Shown: positions 8,518 through 18,534, counted from the first letter of the stretch. The stretch is DNA of 64,000 nucleotides from Aquimarina atlantica (GCF_000626715.1 NZ_AQRA01000003.1:62001-126000), one strand, 5' to 3'. A program made the numbers and translations. The notes: generated from the sequence alone by a model not told the origin.

Positions 8518-9840
8518 ATGAAACAGGTGAAACACCGAAATTCAGCCTCTAAAATCCTAATCCTAGGAACTGTTTTTTTATTTACTTTTTTTAACCCTGT
8601 CTTTGGGCAGGATGAAGCGGCTGTTGATAACGCTGCTGTAACTGAAGCTTCGTCTGGAGGAGATGTAGCTAAGGGAGAAGAGTTGTTTAAATCACTTTGT
8701 GCGGCTTGTCATAAGCGTTATAAAAAGGCAGTTGGTCCTGCTCTTTTTGGAGTTGCTGATAAGTATGACAGAGCATGGTTATATTCATGGATAAAGAATA
8801 GTGCAGCTATGGTCGCTTCTGGTGATCCACAAGCTGTTGCTGTTTTTGAAGAGTATAACAAAACTGCAATGAATGCTTTTCCGCAGTTAACAAATGGTGA
8901 TATTGATAATATTTTGGCTTATGTAATGGAGCCTAAGGCTGATCCGCCTGCACCTGTTCCGGGAAGTGATACTACTTCTGGAGGTGGTGAGAACTCAGGA
9001 GTTTCTGCTAATGTGATTTTAGCAATATTAGCATTAGTGTTTTTAATGCTGGTTGTAGTTTTATTCCTTGTTAATAAGACGCTAAGAAGTTTTGCAGAAG
9101 CTAATAATGTAGAGTTACCTCAGACAGAAGAAAGAACTCCAATCTGGAAAGCATTTATTCAAAACCAATTTTTGGTTATGGTTACTGCTATTTTCTTATT
9201 ACTGGCAAGTGGTTATTTTGTATATGGATACTTTATGCAGGTAGGAGTTGATCAAGGATATCAACCTGTTCAGCCAATACACTACTCTCATAAAATTCAT
9301 GCTGGTGATAATAAGATAGAATGTAAATATTGTCACTCTTCTGCAAGAGTTAGTAAAACATCAGGAATTCCTTCTCTTAATGTTTGTATGAACTGTCATA
9401 AGTCTATTAGTGAAGTGGCTGATGCTACTGCAACAGAAGAATACTCTAAAGAATTCTATGATGGTGAGATTCAAAAATTATACAAAGCAGTAGGTTGGGA
9501 TACTAATACGCAATCATATACTGGGGATGCTCAGCCTGTAAAATGGGTTCGTATTCATAACCTTCCTGATTTTGCATACTTTAATCACTCTCAGCACGTA
9601 AGTGTTGCTGGAGTAGAGTGCCAGACATGTCATGGTCCGGTAGAAGAAATGGAAATTATGTATCAGCATGCTCCGCTTACTATGGGATGGTGTGTTAATT
9701 GTCATAGAGAGACCAATGTAAAAGTTGCTGATAATAAGTATTATGAGAAAATTCATAAAGAACTTTCTAAAAAATATGGGGTTGATCAATTAACAGCTGC
9801 TCAAATGGGTGGTCTGGAATGTGGTAAATGTCATTATTAA
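8518..9840 (+). CDS. actA: Alternative complex III subunit ActA, multiheme cytochrome c with fused monoheme domain
   Basis: 440 residues. ActA is the membrane-anchored multiheme cytochrome of alternative complex III, the quinol:cytochrome c/oxidase oxidoreductase. A signal peptide (1-30, ending FGQ) is followed by a monoheme cytochrome c domain with CAACH at C61-H65. Two membrane helices follow (about 162-186 and 217-240). The pentaheme part has CKYCH (C269), CMNCH (C290), CQTCH (C368), CVNCH (C392) and CGKCH (C435, five residues from the end). There are thus six heme sites, whereas canonical ActA has five; the extra N-terminal domain is a fusion known in Bacteroidetes. It is first of the actABCDEF-coxBA cluster, 59 bases before actB. 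Confidence 0.93.
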   Translation: MKQVKHRNSASKILILGTVFLFTFFNPVFGQDEAAVDNAAVTEASSGGDVAKGEELFKSLCAACHKRYKKAVGPALFGVADKYDRAWLYSWIKNSAAMVASGDPQAVAVFEEYNKTAMNAFPQLTNGDIDNILAYVMEPKADPPAPVPGSDTTSGGGENSGVSANVILAILALVFLMLVVVLFLVNKTLRSFAEANNVELPQTEERTPIWKAFIQNQFLVMVTAIFLLLASGYFVYGYFMQVGVDQGYQPVQPIHYSHKIHAGDNKIECKYCHSSARVSKTSGIPSLNVCMNCHKSISEVADATATEEYSKEFYDGEIQKLYKAVGWDTNTQSYTGDAQPVKWVRIHNLPDFAYFNHSQHVSVAGVECQTCHGPVEEMEIMYQHAPLTMGWCVNCHRETNVKVADNKYYEKIHKELSKKYGVDQLTAAQMGGLECGKCHY

Positions 9841-9899
9841 TAATAAAACAATTGTTTTTCGTAAACGGAAGAATAGTAAGAAGCTAATATCAATTATAT

Positions 9900-12800
9900 A
9901 TGTCATCAAACAAGAAATACTGGAAAAGTGTTGAAGAGCTAAACGAAAACAGCTCTATTGTTGAGACGCTACAACAAAACGAATTCGTTAAGGAGATTCC
10001 TACGGACAAGTTTTTAGGTGATAAGTCATCGTTAGAGAATTCATCGACCTCTCGTCGTGATTTTCTTAAATATGTAGGTTTTAGTACAGCAGCTGCTTCA
10101 TTAGCAGCATGTGAAGGCCCTGTAAAAAAATCAATACCATATGTAGTTCAACCAGACAGAATAGTGCCTGGTGTTGCTAACTACTATGCAACTACAATTG
10201 CAGATGGGTATGACTTCGCAAGTGTTTTAATTAAAACCAGAGAAGGTCGACCTATAAAGGTAGAAAATAACAACCTGGCTAAATCTAATTGCGATGCTAA
10301 TGCGAGAGTACATGCTTCAGTATTATCATTGTACGATAGTTCTCGTCTTCAGGGACCTAGAAAAGGTAATGAAAATGTTGATTGGGATCTTTTAGATAAA
10401 GAAGTAAGCGCAAAGTTAAATAGCCTTGGAGGTAAACAAATTGTTTTGTTAACTCAAACATTTGCTAGCCCGTCTACATCAAAGTTGATTTCAGAATTCA
10501 AAGCAAAATATCAAAACGTTAAACACGTAGTATATGATGCTATTTCTACTAGTGAGGCTCTAGACGCATATCAAATGATGTATGGGGAAAGAGCACTTGC
10601 AGATTATGATTTTTCTAAAGCAAATACGGTTGTAAGTATTGCAGCAGACTTTTTAGGAGATTGGCAAGGAGGAGGATATGATGGCGCATATGCAAAAGGG
10701 CGTATTCCTAAAAATGGAAAAATGTCTAAGCATATTCAGTTTGAGGCAAATATGTCTTTAACGGGAGCTAATGCAGATAAAAGAATACAAGCTACTCCAT
10801 CAGAACAGAAACAAGTACTTGCTGCTCTATATAAATATGTAACGGGATCTGGTTCTAAAGGAGCTTTGGATTCGAAGCTTGATGCAGAAGTAGTTAAAGC
10901 TGCAAAAGAGATTCAGAAAGCAGGAAGCAATGCTTTGGTAGTTACAGGAATTCAGGATGTTGATGCACAATTGGTAGTTTTAGAAATTAATAAAGCTATC
11001 CAAAGTAAAGCCTTTAATAAAAACACCCCGCGTACAATACGTCAGGGAGATGCCAAGGCAGTTGCTCAATTGGTGAAGGATATGAATGCAGGACGTGTAG
11101 GAGGTTTGTTAATTGCTGGTGTTAATCCAGTATATTCATTACCAAATGCAAATGAGTTTAAAAGCGGTCTTGAAAAAGTAGATATATCTGTAGCATTTAG
11201 TATGCATAACGATGCTACGGCTGAGTTGTGTAATTATGTTGCAACAACGCCTCATTATTTAGAATCTTGGGGAGATATCGAACTAAAAAGAGGAAGCTAT
11301 AGTTTAATGCAGCCTACGATCAGACCTTTGTTTGATACAAGACAATTTCAAGAAACATTATTAAAATGGACTGGTAATTCATCTACCTACCATGATTATA
11401 TAAAAAGCGCATGGACGGGGATTCTTGGAGGTACTTCCTGGAATCAAGCTCTTCATGATGGGGTATTGGTAAAACCAATACTTCCTAAACAAGAACTAGT
11501 AGATGCACTTGAAACACCAGAAGGAGATGTAGCAGATATAGAAGCAGCTCCAGTACCAACTTCAGCAGGACCAGATGTTGGTGCTGCATCAAGAAGACTT
11601 TCTGTTGCAAAATCTAATGGAATAGAACTTACGTTATATGCAAAAATAGCATTAGGAGATGGTCAACAGGCTAATAACCCTTGGTTACAAGAAATGCCTG
11701 ATCCTATTACTAGAGCATCTTGGGATAACTACTTAACAGTTTCTCGAGCAGATGCTGCTGAGTTAGGATTAACCAACGAAAATGTTGCAAATGGAGCTCT
11801 AAACGGGAGTTATGCGAATATTTCAGTTCAAGGAGGTGAGCCAATAAAAGTTCCGGTAATTATTCAACCGGGACAGGCTAAAGGTTCTGTTGGATTAGCT
11901 TTAGGATATGGTAAATCAAAAGGGATTAAAGAAGATATGATAGTAGGTATAAATGCCTATCCTTTATATCAAAATCTTAATGCCGTACAAAATGTTTCAA
12001 TTACCGCTGCAGAAGGAGTACATGAGTTTGCTTGTGTACAATTGCATAATACATTAATGGGGCGTGGTGATATTGTAAAAGAAACTACGCTTGAAATATT
12101 TAATACAAAAGATAAGCACGAATGGAATGCAATTCCTGAAGTGAGTAAAAATCATATAGAATACGAAGTTACTTCTCCAGAGGTTGATCTTTGGGATGAA
12201 TTTGATCGTTCTGTAGGACATCATTTTAATCTTTCTATTGATTTAAATGCTTGTACAGGATGTGGTGCTTGTGTTATCGCTTGTCATGCAGAGAATAATG
12301 TACCTGTAGTAGGTAAATCAGAAGTACGTAGGTCTAGAGATATGCATTGGTTACGTATTGATAGATATTATTCTTCACAAGATAGTTTTGAAGGTGATAA
12401 TGACAAGAAAGATAATATTGCTGGTTTAGGAAGCTCTTTATCTGAGTTTGGCGAGATGGAAAATCCATCAGATAATCCTCAGGTAGTATTTCAGCCTGTA
12501 ATGTGCCAGCACTGTAACCACGCTCCATGTGAGACTGTGTGTCCTGTTGCAGCTACATCACATGGTAGACAAGGGCAAAACCATATGGCATATAACCGTT
12601 GTGTAGGTACACGATACTGTGCTAATAACTGCCCATATAAAGTACGTAGATTTAACTGGTTCTTATATAACAATAATGACGAGTTTGATTACCATATGAA
12701 TAATGATTTAGGTAGAATGGTACTTAATCCTGATGTTACTGTACGTTCTAGAGGGGTTATGGAAAAATGTTCTTTCTGTATTCAGTCAACACAAGCTATT

Positions 12801-13034
12801 ATACTAAAAGCTAAACGAGAAGGAAGATTAGTGGCTGCAGGCGAATTTAATGATGCATGTGCTTGCTCTGCTGCTTGTTCATCGGGAGCAATGCGTTTTG
12901 GAGATGTTAATGAAGAAGGAAGCATAATTTCAGAATTAATAAAAGATGACAGAGCTTATCATTTATTAGAACATGTAGGAACAAAACCTAATGTTGTGTA
13001 TCAAACAAAAGTAAGAAACACTACAGAAGCTTAA
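9900..13034 (+). CDS. actB: Alternative complex III subunit ActB, molybdopterin-oxidoreductase-like/iron-sulfur protein
   Basis: 1044 residues. The twin-arginine motif SRRDFLK sits at residues 51-57, internal as usual for ActB, followed by a hydrophobic segment and LAACEG. Residues about 85-740 resemble the molybdopterin oxidoreductase fold; in characterised complexes this domain carries no molybdenum cofactor. The C-terminal third is a polyferredoxin module: CTGCGACVIAC (C785-C795), CQHCNHAPCETVCP (C869-C881), CVGTRYCANNCP (C901-C911), CSFC (C957-C960) and CACSAAC (C987-C993). These ligate the [4Fe-4S]/[3Fe-4S] chain that carries electrons from the quinol site to the hemes. It acts on the periplasmic face. 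The next gene, actC, starts 37 bases later. Confidence 0.95.
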   Translation: MSSNKKYWKSVEELNENSSIVETLQQNEFVKEIPTDKFLGDKSSLENSSTSRRDFLKYVGFSTAAASLAACEGPVKKSIPYVVQPDRIVPGVANYYATTIADGYDFASVLIKTREGRPIKVENNNLAKSNCDANARVHASVLSLYDSSRLQGPRKGNENVDWDLLDKEVSAKLNSLGGKQIVLLTQTFASPSTSKLISEFKAKYQNVKHVVYDAISTSEALDAYQMMYGERALADYDFSKANTVVSIAADFLGDWQGGGYDGAYAKGRIPKNGKMSKHIQFEANMSLTGANADKRIQATPSEQKQVLAALYKYVTGSGSKGALDSKLDAEVVKAAKEIQKAGSNALVVTGIQDVDAQLVVLEINKAIQSKAFNKNTPRTIRQGDAKAVAQLVKDMNAGRVGGLLIAGVNPVYSLPNANEFKSGLEKVDISVAFSMHNDATAELCNYVATTPHYLESWGDIELKRGSYSLMQPTIRPLFDTRQFQETLLKWTGNSSTYHDYIKSAWTGILGGTSWNQALHDGVLVKPILPKQELVDALETPEGDVADIEAAPVPTSAGPDVGAASRRLSVAKSNGIELTLYAKIALGDGQQANNPWLQEMPDPITRASWDNYLTVSRADAAELGLTNENVANGALNGSYANISVQGGEPIKVPVIIQPGQAKGSVGLALGYGKSKGIKEDMIVGINAYPLYQNLNAVQNVSITAAEGVHEFACVQLHNTLMGRGDIVKETTLEIFNTKDKHEWNAIPEVSKNHIEYEVTSPEVDLWDEFDRSVGHHFNLSIDLNACTGCGACVIACHAENNVPVVGKSEVRRSRDMHWLRIDRYYSSQDSFEGDNDKKDNIAGLGSSLSEFGEMENPSDNPQVVFQPVMCQHCNHAPCETVCPVAATSHGRQGQNHMAYNRCVGTRYCANNCPYKVRRFNWFLYNNNDEFDYHMNNDLGRMVLNPDVTVRSRGVMEKCSFCIQSTQAIILKAKREGRLVAAGEFNDACACSAACSSGAMRFGDVNEEGSIISELIKDDRAYHLLEHVGTKPNVVYQTKVRNTTEA

Positions 13035-13071
13035 TTAACTAATTAAAGAATCAATTCAATTATAAAGGATT

Positions 13072-14805
13072 ATGTCTCATTACGAAGCACCTATAAGAAA
13101 ACCTTTAGTAACCGGTGATAAAACATACCATGATGTAACTTTGGATGTTGTGGCAGCGGTAGAAGGAAAAGCAAATAAATCTTGGTGGATTGTTTTTTCT
13201 ATTTCACTTATTGCTTTCCTTTGGGGGATAGGGTGTATTATTTACACAATATCTACAGGAATAGGAACCTGGGGATTAAACAAAACAGTAGGATGGGCCT
13301 GGGATATTACCAACTTTGTTTGGTGGGTAGGTATAGGTCACGCCGGAACCTTAATTTCTGCAGTACTATTGTTATTCCGTCAGAAATGGAGAATGGCAAT
13401 TAACCGTTCTGCAGAAGCGATGACAATTTTTGCCGTTATCCAGGCAGGATTATTCCCAATCATTCACATGGGACGTCCTTGGTTAGCATATTGGGTATTG
13501 CCAATACCAAACCAGTTTGGATCACTATGGGTAAACTTTAACTCTCCATTACTTTGGGATGTATTTGCGATCTCTACATATCTTTCTGTATCACTGGTAT
13601 TCTGGTGGACTGGATTACTACCAGATTTTGCAATGATTAGAGACCGTGCTATAACACCATTTACAAAAAAAATATACAGCCTTCTATCTTTTGGGTGGAG
13701 TGGTAGAGCAAAAGACTGGCAACGTTTTGAAGAAGTATCTTTGGTACTCGCAGGTCTAGCTACACCATTAGTACTTTCTGTACATACTATAGTATCATTT
13801 GATTTTGCTACTTCGGTGATCCCGGGATGGCATACCACGATATTTCCACCATATTTTGTGGCTGGAGCGGTATTCTCTGGATTTGCTATGGTAAATACGC
13901 TTCTTATTATCATGAGAAAAGTATCAAACTTAGAAAACTACATCACCATTTTACATATAGAATTGATGAATATTGTCATCATGATTACTGGTTCTATTGT
14001 TGGTGTTGCCTATATAACAGAGCTGTTTGTTGCTTGGTATTCTGGAGTTGAATACGAACAATATGCATTCCTTAACAGAGCAACAGGACCGTATTGGTGG
14101 GCATATTGGGCGATGATGACATGTAACGTATTCTCACCTCAGTTTATGTGGTTCCCAAAACTAAGAAGAAGTATAATGTTCTCTTTCTTTATCTCTATTG
14201 TAGTAAACATAGGAATGTGGTTTGAACGTTTTGTGATTATTGTAACATCACTTCACAGAGATTATCTGCCATCATCATGGACAATGTTTTCTCCTACCTT
14301 TGTAGATATAGGAATATTTATAGGAACAATTGGATTCTTCTTTGTCTTATTCTTATTATACTCTCGTACCTTCCCTGTAATAGCACAGGCGGAAGTAAAA
14401 TCAATTTTGAAATCTTCTGGAGAAAAATATAAGAAGCTAAGAGAAGCCGGAAAAGATCACAGAGATGAGTTACCTAAAGGTAAAGCAGAAGTGGTAAAAG
14501 AAAAAGCCGCAAAGAAAAATACTGAAACCAAAGTAGAAGCAAGTGAAGAAGATATCAATAGTCTATTGGGTAACCTGGGGACATTTGATCCGTCAACACA
14601 AACTGCTGATGATCTTAAAAAAGTTAATGGTATCGGACCAGTAATGGAAAAGAAACTTAATGAGATCGGAATATTTACTTTTGATCAGGTAAGTAAAATG
14701 ACTGAAACTGAGTACGACTTATTAGACAATATCACTGGATCATTCCCTGGTAGAGCACAACGCGATGATTGGGCCGGTCAGGCAGAAAAACTTAAAAATA
14801 ACTAG
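13072..14805 (+). CDS. actC: Alternative complex III subunit ActC, NrfD-like quinol-binding membrane protein with helix-hairpin-helix tail
   Basis: 577 residues. Residues about 35-440 have ten hydrophobic segments of the NrfD/PsrC family, with the conserved segments GHAGTLISAVLLLFRQKWR, PIIHMGRPW and EELFVAWY-type loops (here TELFVAWY). ActC holds the menaquinol site and pairs with ActB. After the last helix a charged Lys/Glu linker (about 441-500) leads to a small domain at about 510-575 with DDLKKVNGIGPVMEKKLNE, a helix-hairpin-helix motif also found as C-terminal tails on some NuoE and L21 proteins. That tail is absent from canonical ActC. The stop codon is followed four bases later by actD. 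Confidence 0.93.
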   Translation: MSHYEAPIRKPLVTGDKTYHDVTLDVVAAVEGKANKSWWIVFSISLIAFLWGIGCIIYTISTGIGTWGLNKTVGWAWDITNFVWWVGIGHAGTLISAVLLLFRQKWRMAINRSAEAMTIFAVIQAGLFPIIHMGRPWLAYWVLPIPNQFGSLWVNFNSPLLWDVFAISTYLSVSLVFWWTGLLPDFAMIRDRAITPFTKKIYSLLSFGWSGRAKDWQRFEEVSLVLAGLATPLVLSVHTIVSFDFATSVIPGWHTTIFPPYFVAGAVFSGFAMVNTLLIIMRKVSNLENYITILHIELMNIVIMITGSIVGVAYITELFVAWYSGVEYEQYAFLNRATGPYWWAYWAMMTCNVFSPQFMWFPKLRRSIMFSFFISIVVNIGMWFERFVIIVTSLHRDYLPSSWTMFSPTFVDIGIFIGTIGFFFVLFLLYSRTFPVIAQAEVKSILKSSGEKYKKLREAGKDHRDELPKGKAEVVKEKAAKKNTETKVEASEEDINSLLGNLGTFDPSTQTADDLKKVNGIGPVMEKKLNEIGIFTFDQVSKMTETEYDLLDNITGSFPGRAQRDDWAGQAEKLKNN

Positions 14806-14809
14806 AAGT

Positions 14810-15349
14810 ATGGCATCAAAAGTTATACATGCATTATATATAGACGACGACATTCTAATGGATGCAGTCAAGAAAGTTCGTGCAGAGCATTATCATATCG
14901 AAGAGGTATATACACCTTTTCCAGTTCATGGACTAGATAAAGCAATGGGGTTACCTCATACACGATTAGCAATTACATCCTTTATGTATGGCTGTGTCGG
15001 GCTTACGGTGGCAATTTTGATGATGAATTATATCATGATCGAAGATTGGCCTCAAGACATAGGAGGTAAACCTAGTTTTAGCTATATCGAAAACATGCCA
15101 TCCTTTGTTCCGATTATGTTTGAACTTACCGTGTTCTTTGCAGCCCATTTAATGGTGATCACTTTTTATATGAGAAGTAAGTTATGGCCATTTAAAAAGG
15201 CCGAAAATCCTGATGTAAGAACTACAGATGACCATTTCTTAATGGAAGTTGATGCAGGAAATCATGATGTTGATCAACTTGCTAACTTTTTGGGCGATAC
15301 CGGAGCAGTAGAAATTAAAGTAATAGATAAGGAAGAAGATAACCATTAG
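14810..15349 (+). CDS. actD: Alternative complex III subunit ActD (DUF3341)
   Basis: 179 residues from the ATG at 14810 (MASKVIHALYIDDDILMDA); the frame is open 15 codons further up, but those overlap the end of actC and are not conserved. The N-terminal soluble part contains the family segment VYTPFPVHGLDKAMGL (about residues 32-47). Two membrane helices follow (about 55-80 and 100-122), then a soluble tail with DDHFLMEVD. ActD is a small membrane subunit next to ActC and ActF, without cofactors. The gene ends five bases before actE, consistent with translational coupling. Confidence 0.92.
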   Translation: MASKVIHALYIDDDILMDAVKKVRAEHYHIEEVYTPFPVHGLDKAMGLPHTRLAITSFMYGCVGLTVAILMMNYIMIEDWPQDIGGKPSFSYIENMPSFVPIMFELTVFFAAHLMVITFYMRSKLWPFKKAENPDVRTTDDHFLMEVDAGNHDVDQLANFLGDTGAVEIKVIDKEEDNH

Positions 15350-15354
15350 TAATA

Positions 15355-16011
15355 ATGAAGAATACTATTAAAATATTAACAGCGGCAGTAGTGATGATTT
15401 GCGTTGTTTCTTGTCAAAAAGATTCAAAACCTAATTATCAATTTATGCCTAATATGTATGAACCGTTAAGTTATGAAACTTATGGTGACTATGGTATTTT
15501 TCCTGGTGGACAGGAAGCCATGTTACCAGCTGAAGGTTCAATACCAAGAGGATGGATGCCATATGATTTTGAGAATTCACAACAAGGTTACTTACTTGCT
15601 AAGGATACTTTAAAAAACCCAATCCGATATACAAAAGAAAATGAAGATGCGGGAAAAGAGTTATATGATATCTATTGTGCAATTTGCCATGGTGCAAAAG
15701 GAGATGGAAAAGGACCTTTGGTACAAAGAGAAAAGATTTTAGGGGTTCCAAGTTATGATGATATTGGTAGAGCGATTACAGAGGGAAGTATTTATCATGT
15801 AATGTATTATGGAATCAACTCTATGGGGTCGTATGCATCTCAAACTAATGAACATGAACGTTGGCAGATTGTTCAATATGTACAAAAATTAAAAGCAGAC
15901 CTCGAAGGGAAGACCCCTCGAATAGATACAGATGTTACTCCTACTGTTGTAGAAACAAAAGTAAAAGAAGAGCATCATGAATCAACAGAAGATCATAGTA
16001 ACGCACACTAG
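15355..16011 (+). CDS. actE: Alternative complex III subunit ActE, monoheme cytochrome c lipoprotein
   Basis: 218 residues. The N-terminus has a lipoprotein signal with lipobox VVSC (C20), so the mature protein should be anchored by lipid. The heme site is CAICHGAKGDGKGPL (C108, C111, H112); M148 or M151 in the segment MYYGINSMGSYA is the likely distal ligand. The stretch between signal and heme (PMSYE-like LSYETYGDYGIFPGG) is typical of ActE. It accepts electrons from ActA and passes them towards the oxidase. The C-terminal 30 residues are charged and low in complexity. Confidence 0.92.
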   Translation: MKNTIKILTAAVVMICVVSCQKDSKPNYQFMPNMYEPLSYETYGDYGIFPGGQEAMLPAEGSIPRGWMPYDFENSQQGYLLAKDTLKNPIRYTKENEDAGKELYDIYCAICHGAKGDGKGPLVQREKILGVPSYDDIGRAITEGSIYHVMYYGINSMGSYASQTNEHERWQIVQYVQKLKADLEGKTPRIDTDVTPTVVETKVKEEHHESTEDHSNAH

Positions 16012-16052
16012 TGCACTAGTAAAAAAGTTAAGAATAACGATATTATAAAGAT

Positions 16053-17384
16053 ATGTATACGCTATCAAATAGATTAAGATTATTTTCTATCATCCTTATG
16101 GTTGTAGGTCTTGTAGGTCTTATTGTTGGATTTGGACAAAGACCTGGATCTATAGAAGAGGTAAAAGAAATGATGGCAGCGCACGACGCTCATGGAGGTG
16201 GTCATGGTGAATCACAAGTAGCAGAGAGTGGTCATGGTAATCAAGGACACGGAGAAGAAGATGCTCATGGAGGAGATGCACACTATGAACATGTATTACA
16301 CCAATTACAAAATAAGCCTTGGGCTTCATTATATGTAGCAGCATTCTTCTTTTTTATGATAGCACTTGGAGTATTAGCATTTTATGCAATACAATTTGCA
16401 TCACAAGCAGGATGGTCTCCAGTGCTTTTTAGAGTAATGGAAGCAATAACAGCATATTTGGTGCCAGGAGGAATCATCCTTTTTGTAATTTTAGCATTAT
16501 CTGGATTCCATATTAATCATTTGTTTGTATGGGCAGACCCAGAAGTTGTAGCTCATGATGCATTAATTCAAGGAAAATCTGGCTGGTTAAATAGCTGGGG
16601 ATTCATTATCAGAGCAGCTATATTTTTAGGAGGATGGTTACTATATCGTCATTTTGCTGTTAAATATTCGAGAAAACAGGATGAAGATACAGAAGGGAAT
16701 AAGTGGTATAAAAAGAGCTTTAAGATATCTGCAGGATTCTTAGTATTTTTTATCTATACAGAATCTATGGCATCTTGGGATTGGATTATGAGTTTTGATC
16801 CACACTGGTTCAGTACCTTATTTGGATGGTATGTATTTGCAAGTTTATTTGTTTCTGGTATTACAACAATCGCTTTAATAAGTATTTACTTGAAATCTAA
16901 AGGATATTTAGAATTTGTAAATAATAGTCATATTCATGATTTGGCTAAGTTTATGTTTGGTATCAGTATCTTCTGGACATATCTTTGGTTCTCTCAGTTT
17001 ATGTTAATATGGTATTCTAATATACCAGAAGAGGTAACTTATTTTATTACTCGTATTGAGGATTATAAACTTCCATTTTTTGGAATGTTAGTAATGAATT
17101 TTATTTTCCCAATATTGGTATTAATGAATAGTGATTTTAAACGAGTAAACTGGTTTGTTGTAATGGCAGGTATTGTTATTCTTTGTGGTCACTATATCGA
17201 TGTTTATAACATGGTAATGCCTGCGACAGTTGGCGAATCATGGTTTATAGGTATTAGTGAAATAAGTGCTGTGTCATTGTTCTTAGGACTATTTTTATTC
17301 GTAGTGTTTAGAGCATTAACAAAAGCCCCATTATTACCTAAAGGAAACCCTTATATAGAGGAAAGTAAACATTTCCATTATTAA
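16053..17384 (+). CDS. actF: Alternative complex III subunit ActF, polytopic membrane protein
   Basis: 443 residues, a second NrfD-like membrane subunit with ten hydrophobic segments. The first helix (about 10-28) is followed by a hydrophilic loop at residues 43-88 that is remarkably rich in His and Gly (nine His, e.g. HGGGHGE, HGNQGHGEE). Helices then run from about 93 to 425, with ESMASWDWIMSFDPHWFSTLFGWY (about 235-258) as the family signature. Such proteins are often annotated as quinol:cytochrome c oxidoreductase quinone-binding subunit 2. ActF resembles ActC but lacks its quinol site in solved structures. The His-rich loop might bind metal ions; that is inference. Confidence 0.93.
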   Translation: MYTLSNRLRLFSIILMVVGLVGLIVGFGQRPGSIEEVKEMMAAHDAHGGGHGESQVAESGHGNQGHGEEDAHGGDAHYEHVLHQLQNKPWASLYVAAFFFFMIALGVLAFYAIQFASQAGWSPVLFRVMEAITAYLVPGGIILFVILALSGFHINHLFVWADPEVVAHDALIQGKSGWLNSWGFIIRAAIFLGGWLLYRHFAVKYSRKQDEDTEGNKWYKKSFKISAGFLVFFIYTESMASWDWIMSFDPHWFSTLFGWYVFASLFVSGITTIALISIYLKSKGYLEFVNNSHIHDLAKFMFGISIFWTYLWFSQFMLIWYSNIPEEVTYFITRIEDYKLPFFGMLVMNFIFPILVLMNSDFKRVNWFVVMAGIVILCGHYIDVYNMVMPATVGESWFIGISEISAVSLFLGLFLFVVFRALTKAPLLPKGNPYIEESKHFHY

Positions 17385-17417
17385 AATTTGAATTGTAAAA
17401 AAAGAAGATAGATAAAA

Positions 17418-18491
17418 ATGACTGTATTCTTAACCATAGTAGTTATAGCACTTTTTGGAATCACGTTGTGGCAAATGTCAAAAATATTGAAATTGTCTCA
17501 AGCTAAAATAGATAACTCTCAAGTAGCAAACGACAAAGACAATAATTTGCAAGGTAAACTTATGCTTGCATTTGTGATATTTCTTTATGTACTTATGATA
17601 TATTGCTTTACGCAATATAACTCATATTTCCTTCCAGAATCAGCTTCAGAGCATGGTGTTGATTATGATAGATTAATGTTGATCTCGATGGTATTGATTA
17701 TGATTGTACAGATCCTTACACAAGGATTATTACATTTCTTTTCTTATAAATATCGAGGTAAAAAAGAAAATAAAGCATTGTTCTTTGCAGATAATGATAA
17801 ATTAGAATTTATCTGGACTATTATACCAGTTATTGTATTAGCAGGATTGATTATTTATGGATTGTTTACATGGACCGATATCATGAATATCGATGAAGAA
17901 GATGGAGATCCTTTAATTGTTGAGTTGTATGCTTATCAATTCGACTGGCGTGCCCGATATTCTGGTGAGGATAATGAATTGGGTAAAGCTAATGTTCGTT
18001 TTATAGAAGGAATAAATACCTTGGGTCTTGATGTTTCTGATACTTACGGAAAGGATGATAAGATAACTAATGAATTACATTTACCTGTAAATAGAAAAGT
18101 GATTTTTAAAATGCGTTCTCAGGATGTATTACATTCTGCATATATGCCATTTTTTAGAGCGCAGATGAATGTCGTACCTGGTATGATTACGGAGTTTGCT
18201 TATACACCAACTGTTACTTCTGAAGAAATGAGAAATAGCGAATTTATGGTAGAAAAAGTCGCTACAATCAATAAGATTAGAAGAGAAAAAAGTAAAAAAT
18301 TAGTAGCTGCAGGAGATGAAGCTTTAGAAGAATATACATTCGAATACTACTTATTGTGTAATAAAATATGTGGAGTATCACATTATAATATGCAAATGAA
18401 AATTATAGTAGAATCTGAAGAAGATTATAAGGCATGGTTAAAAACACAACCTACCTTTGGAGAGCAATTATCAGCTCAAGCAAGCAACTAA
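17418..18491 (+). CDS. coxB: Cytochrome c oxidase subunit II
   Basis: 357 residues. Three hydrophobic segments are visible (about 2-20, 50-67 and 130-152), one more than the usual two-helix hairpin. The periplasmic cupredoxin domain binds the dinuclear CuA centre: H239 in VLHSAYMP, then C314 and C318 in CNKICG, H322 and M325 in SHYNM. All CuA ligands are present. There is no C-terminal cytochrome c domain, so the electron donor is probably ActE or the cytochrome domain of ActA encoded upstream. The gene follows actF by 33 bases and precedes coxA by 43. Confidence 0.95.
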   Translation: MTVFLTIVVIALFGITLWQMSKILKLSQAKIDNSQVANDKDNNLQGKLMLAFVIFLYVLMIYCFTQYNSYFLPESASEHGVDYDRLMLISMVLIMIVQILTQGLLHFFSYKYRGKKENKALFFADNDKLEFIWTIIPVIVLAGLIIYGLFTWTDIMNIDEEDGDPLIVELYAYQFDWRARYSGEDNELGKANVRFIEGINTLGLDVSDTYGKDDKITNELHLPVNRKVIFKMRSQDVLHSAYMPFFRAQMNVVPGMITEFAYTPTVTSEEMRNSEFMVEKVATINKIRREKSKKLVAAGDEALEEYTFEYYLLCNKICGVSHYNMQMKIIVESEEDYKAWLKTQPTFGEQLSAQASN

Positions 18492-18534
18492 GAAAGAAGA
18501 AAATTAATATATTATATTAAAAAGAAATAGCGTT

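Noticed and set aside
13464..13913. 149-codon reverse-strand frame inside actC
   Set aside because: Antisense to the conserved NrfD-like helices; no independent support.
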